Source: Psychrobacillus sp042944905 (lineage in GTDB: Bacteria > Bacillota > Bacilli > Bacillales_A > Planococcaceae). From it: a stretch of 64,000 nucleotides of DNA. Location of the stretch: the NCBI RefSeq assembly GCF_042944905.1, contig NZ_CP168496.1:1736001-1800000 (forward strand), read 5' to 3'. The notes beneath the pieces are model-generated. The model saw only the letters and a list, made by a program, of their open reading frames with translations, searched no databases and was not told where the DNA came from. The position numbers and the translations under genes are program-made. Of the stretch, positions 62,609 to 64,000 are shown one piece after another (the first letter of the stretch is position 1; every line of letters starts with the position of its first letter).

Positions 62609-63313
62609 TCACTTTATCGAAACTACTTTTTTACTAGGCAACTCAAGGCAATTTAATTGCCCCCCATATACTGCTCCACCATCAATACCAATGATTCGAT
62701 TGCTTCCGAAAAAAACATTGTGATTCGCTTTATCCTCATGAAGTAGATTTGTTTCTGTATGCCCGAATATTACGGTCTTTTCGCCGTTGTATCCTTTATG
62801 AAACTCGTCTCGAATCCATACTAATATATATGGATCTGTCTCGGAAATAGGTGTTGTTGGATGAACCCCAGCGTGAACAAAAATATAATCTTCTGTTTCG
62901 ATATAATTTTCTAGGGTTTGTACAAATTCTAAATGTCTCTTTAGCTCTTCGGATTCTAACATAGGTTTTTGAAAATTTTCTTCACTAACTTCTATTTCTT
63001 TTTCAGAAAAACCATAGCTAAATAACGTTTGATCTCCTCCACACCTCTTAACCCAGTGGTTCCATGATCTCTCTACATCAGTCGTTAACGCTTTTATCAT
63101 CATATCTTCATGATTACCCTTTAGTAGTCGAGCTCCAGCTTCTTTCAAACTCATCACTTTTTCAATAACACCTTTTGAATTTTGGCCCCGATCTATATAA
63201 TCACCTAATAGTATTAATTGGTCCATTTCTGGTTCGTAATTTGCTTCTGCAAGCAACTTTTCAAATTTCTCTAATTGACCGTGAATATCACTTATTACAA
63301 GAGTTCTTTTCAT
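62609..63313 (-). CDS. Metallophosphoesterase, PPP-type serine/threonine phosphatase-like
   Basis: A 234-residue phosphoesterase. The PPP signature set is complete: SDIHG (8-12), GDYIDRG near 38, LLKGNHE near 65, and HAGVHP near 142 and FGHT near 180. It is of the small bacterial PrpE/ApaH-like group (protein phosphatase or Ap4A hydrolase). Substrate undetermined. It is convergent with ileS. Confidence 0.88.
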   Translation of the reverse strand: MKRTLVISDIHGQLEKFEKLLAEANYEPEMDQLILLGDYIDRGQNSKGVIEKVMSLKEAGARLLKGNHEDMMIKALTTDVERSWNHWVKRCGGDQTLFSYGFSEKEIEVSEENFQKPMLESEELKRHLEFVQTLENYIETEDYIFVHAGVHPTTPISETDPYILVWIRDEFHKGYNGEKTVIFGHTETNLLHEDKANHNVFFGSNRIIGIDGGAVYGGQLNCLELPSKKVVSIK

Positions 63314-63548
63314 GTCTTTCTCTTCTTTCTATGTGTGTGTATTCTTCTAATTACTAATATCATATTAACCATATACAGTTAAATTGAAAAGCTTTGCATC
63401 ATAAATAGGAGCTAATATTTGAGTAAGTATATTAATTATAAATATTTATTTTTGAATTTTCGTTGTTTTCTAAATATTAATCTGATATATTATCATCATT
63501 ACTTATTAAAGTAGTTTAATAAGTTATATATTTTAGGTGGTGGATACT

Positions 63549-64000
63549 GTGAAGGACTTAATAAATACCCCGAAATCTATGAAAAAGGTTATTCTTTATG
63601 GGATTCGTTCAACTCTTTTAGAACTTGGAAGTGCAACAAAAGTTGAACTTCGCCATAAATTAGGAATTAGTTTCCCGACAATCAGTAAATTCTTAACGCA
63701 GATGGAGTCGGATGGGGAACTTATTTTAGTCGGAGAAGATGATTCTAGTGGTGGAAGAAGACCAAAAAGATATGCATATAATCCGGAACATATGTTAGGC
63801 TTGGCTATATTTTTAGAAAGAACAGAAACAAATTATACAATTTTTAATTGTTTGGGTGAAGTGAAGGAACAGGAGAAAACGTCCAGCGTATTAATAGAGG
63901 ATGGCCTAAAATTATTAACCAAGTTTACGGAAGAAGTAATAGCAAAATATCCGAAGATTAGTTCAATGGCAATTGGTGTCCCAGGTGCGGTTAATAATGG
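63549..64000 (+). CDS. ROK-family transcriptional repressor (3' end outside window)
   Basis: NagC/XylR-type sugar-responsive repressor. An N-terminal helix-turn-helix (VELRHKLGISFPTISKFL, about 34-51) is followed by GRRPKRYAYNP, the standard linker, and the start of the ROK kinase-like domain with AIGVPGAVNN at the window edge. GTG 63549 has AGGTGG eight bases upstream. Its sugar target is not visible, since downstream genes are missing. Confidence 0.88.
   Translation, partial: MKDLINTPKSMKKVILYGIRSTLLELGSATKVELRHKLGISFPTISKFLTQMESDGELILVGEDDSSGGRRPKRYAYNPEHMLGLAIFLERTETNYTIFNCLGEVKEQEKTSSVLIEDGLKLLTKFTEEVIAKYPKISSMAIGVPGAVNN

Overview
The window reads as chromosome of a low-GC, Gram-positive, spore-forming member of the Bacillales. 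Evidence: a complete gerA-type spore germinant receptor operon, a SAM-I riboswitch and a T-box leader, bacillithiol-type fosB, strong GGAGG ribosome binding sites with many TTG and GTG starts, and Rho-independent terminators after most genes. The gene order murG, acetyltransferase, arlR, arlS, odhA, odhB, yojN-like, yojO-like mixes Staphylococcus-like and Bacillus-like neighbourhoods. That fits the Planococcaceae/Caryophanaceae side of the order, but the genus is inference.

Bases 1-9300 hold the end of a CtpB-type protease, a CobW-type GTPase pair, a secreted CAP-domain protein, the ger operon, a MATE pump and murG. Bases 9300-10990 are mostly non-coding, with a dispersed repeat, long hairpins, an acetyltransferase gene and a degenerate tRNA-like element in its leader. 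Bases 10990-20480 carry arlRS, odhAB and a MoxR/VWA pair. Bases 20500-35000 carry telA/xpaC-like genes, acylphosphatase, cspD, an rsbR-like gene split by an IS4-family element with a clean 9-bp target duplication, two ABC-F genes (the second behind a peptide/terminator/SD-hairpin leader), msrA, an LCP-family gene and an AI-2E-type permease.

Bases 35150-38400 hold a SAM-riboswitch-controlled metA, a methyltransferase and an aldo/keto reductase. A divergent intergenic region (38400-39100) is filled with degenerate tandem repeats of exactly 21 nt. Bases 39100-50100 form an accessory cluster of small modification and resistance genes (acetyltransferases, Nudix, GrpB, phosphatase, FosB, HAD, HD, MerR/TipAS, APH-like), mostly on one strand. 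Several are broken: two carry frameshifts in A7 runs and one alkD-like gene is split by a 309-bp MITE-like element.

Bases 50400-57400 look acquired: a secreted SLT/SH3 protein, a plasmid-type HTH protein, an MFS pump, a less AT-rich thiamine-diphosphate decarboxylase and decayed transposase pieces. The window ends with signal peptidase I, a T-box-controlled type-2 (eukaryote-like) ileS, a PPP-family phosphatase and the start of a ROK repressor.

I found no CRISPR array, prophage, rRNA operon or obvious defence system. The best candidates for something under-described are the 21-nt repeat arrays, the tRNA-like leader, the ABC-F leader and the dispersed repeat family with core GTGTAGCCAATGTT.
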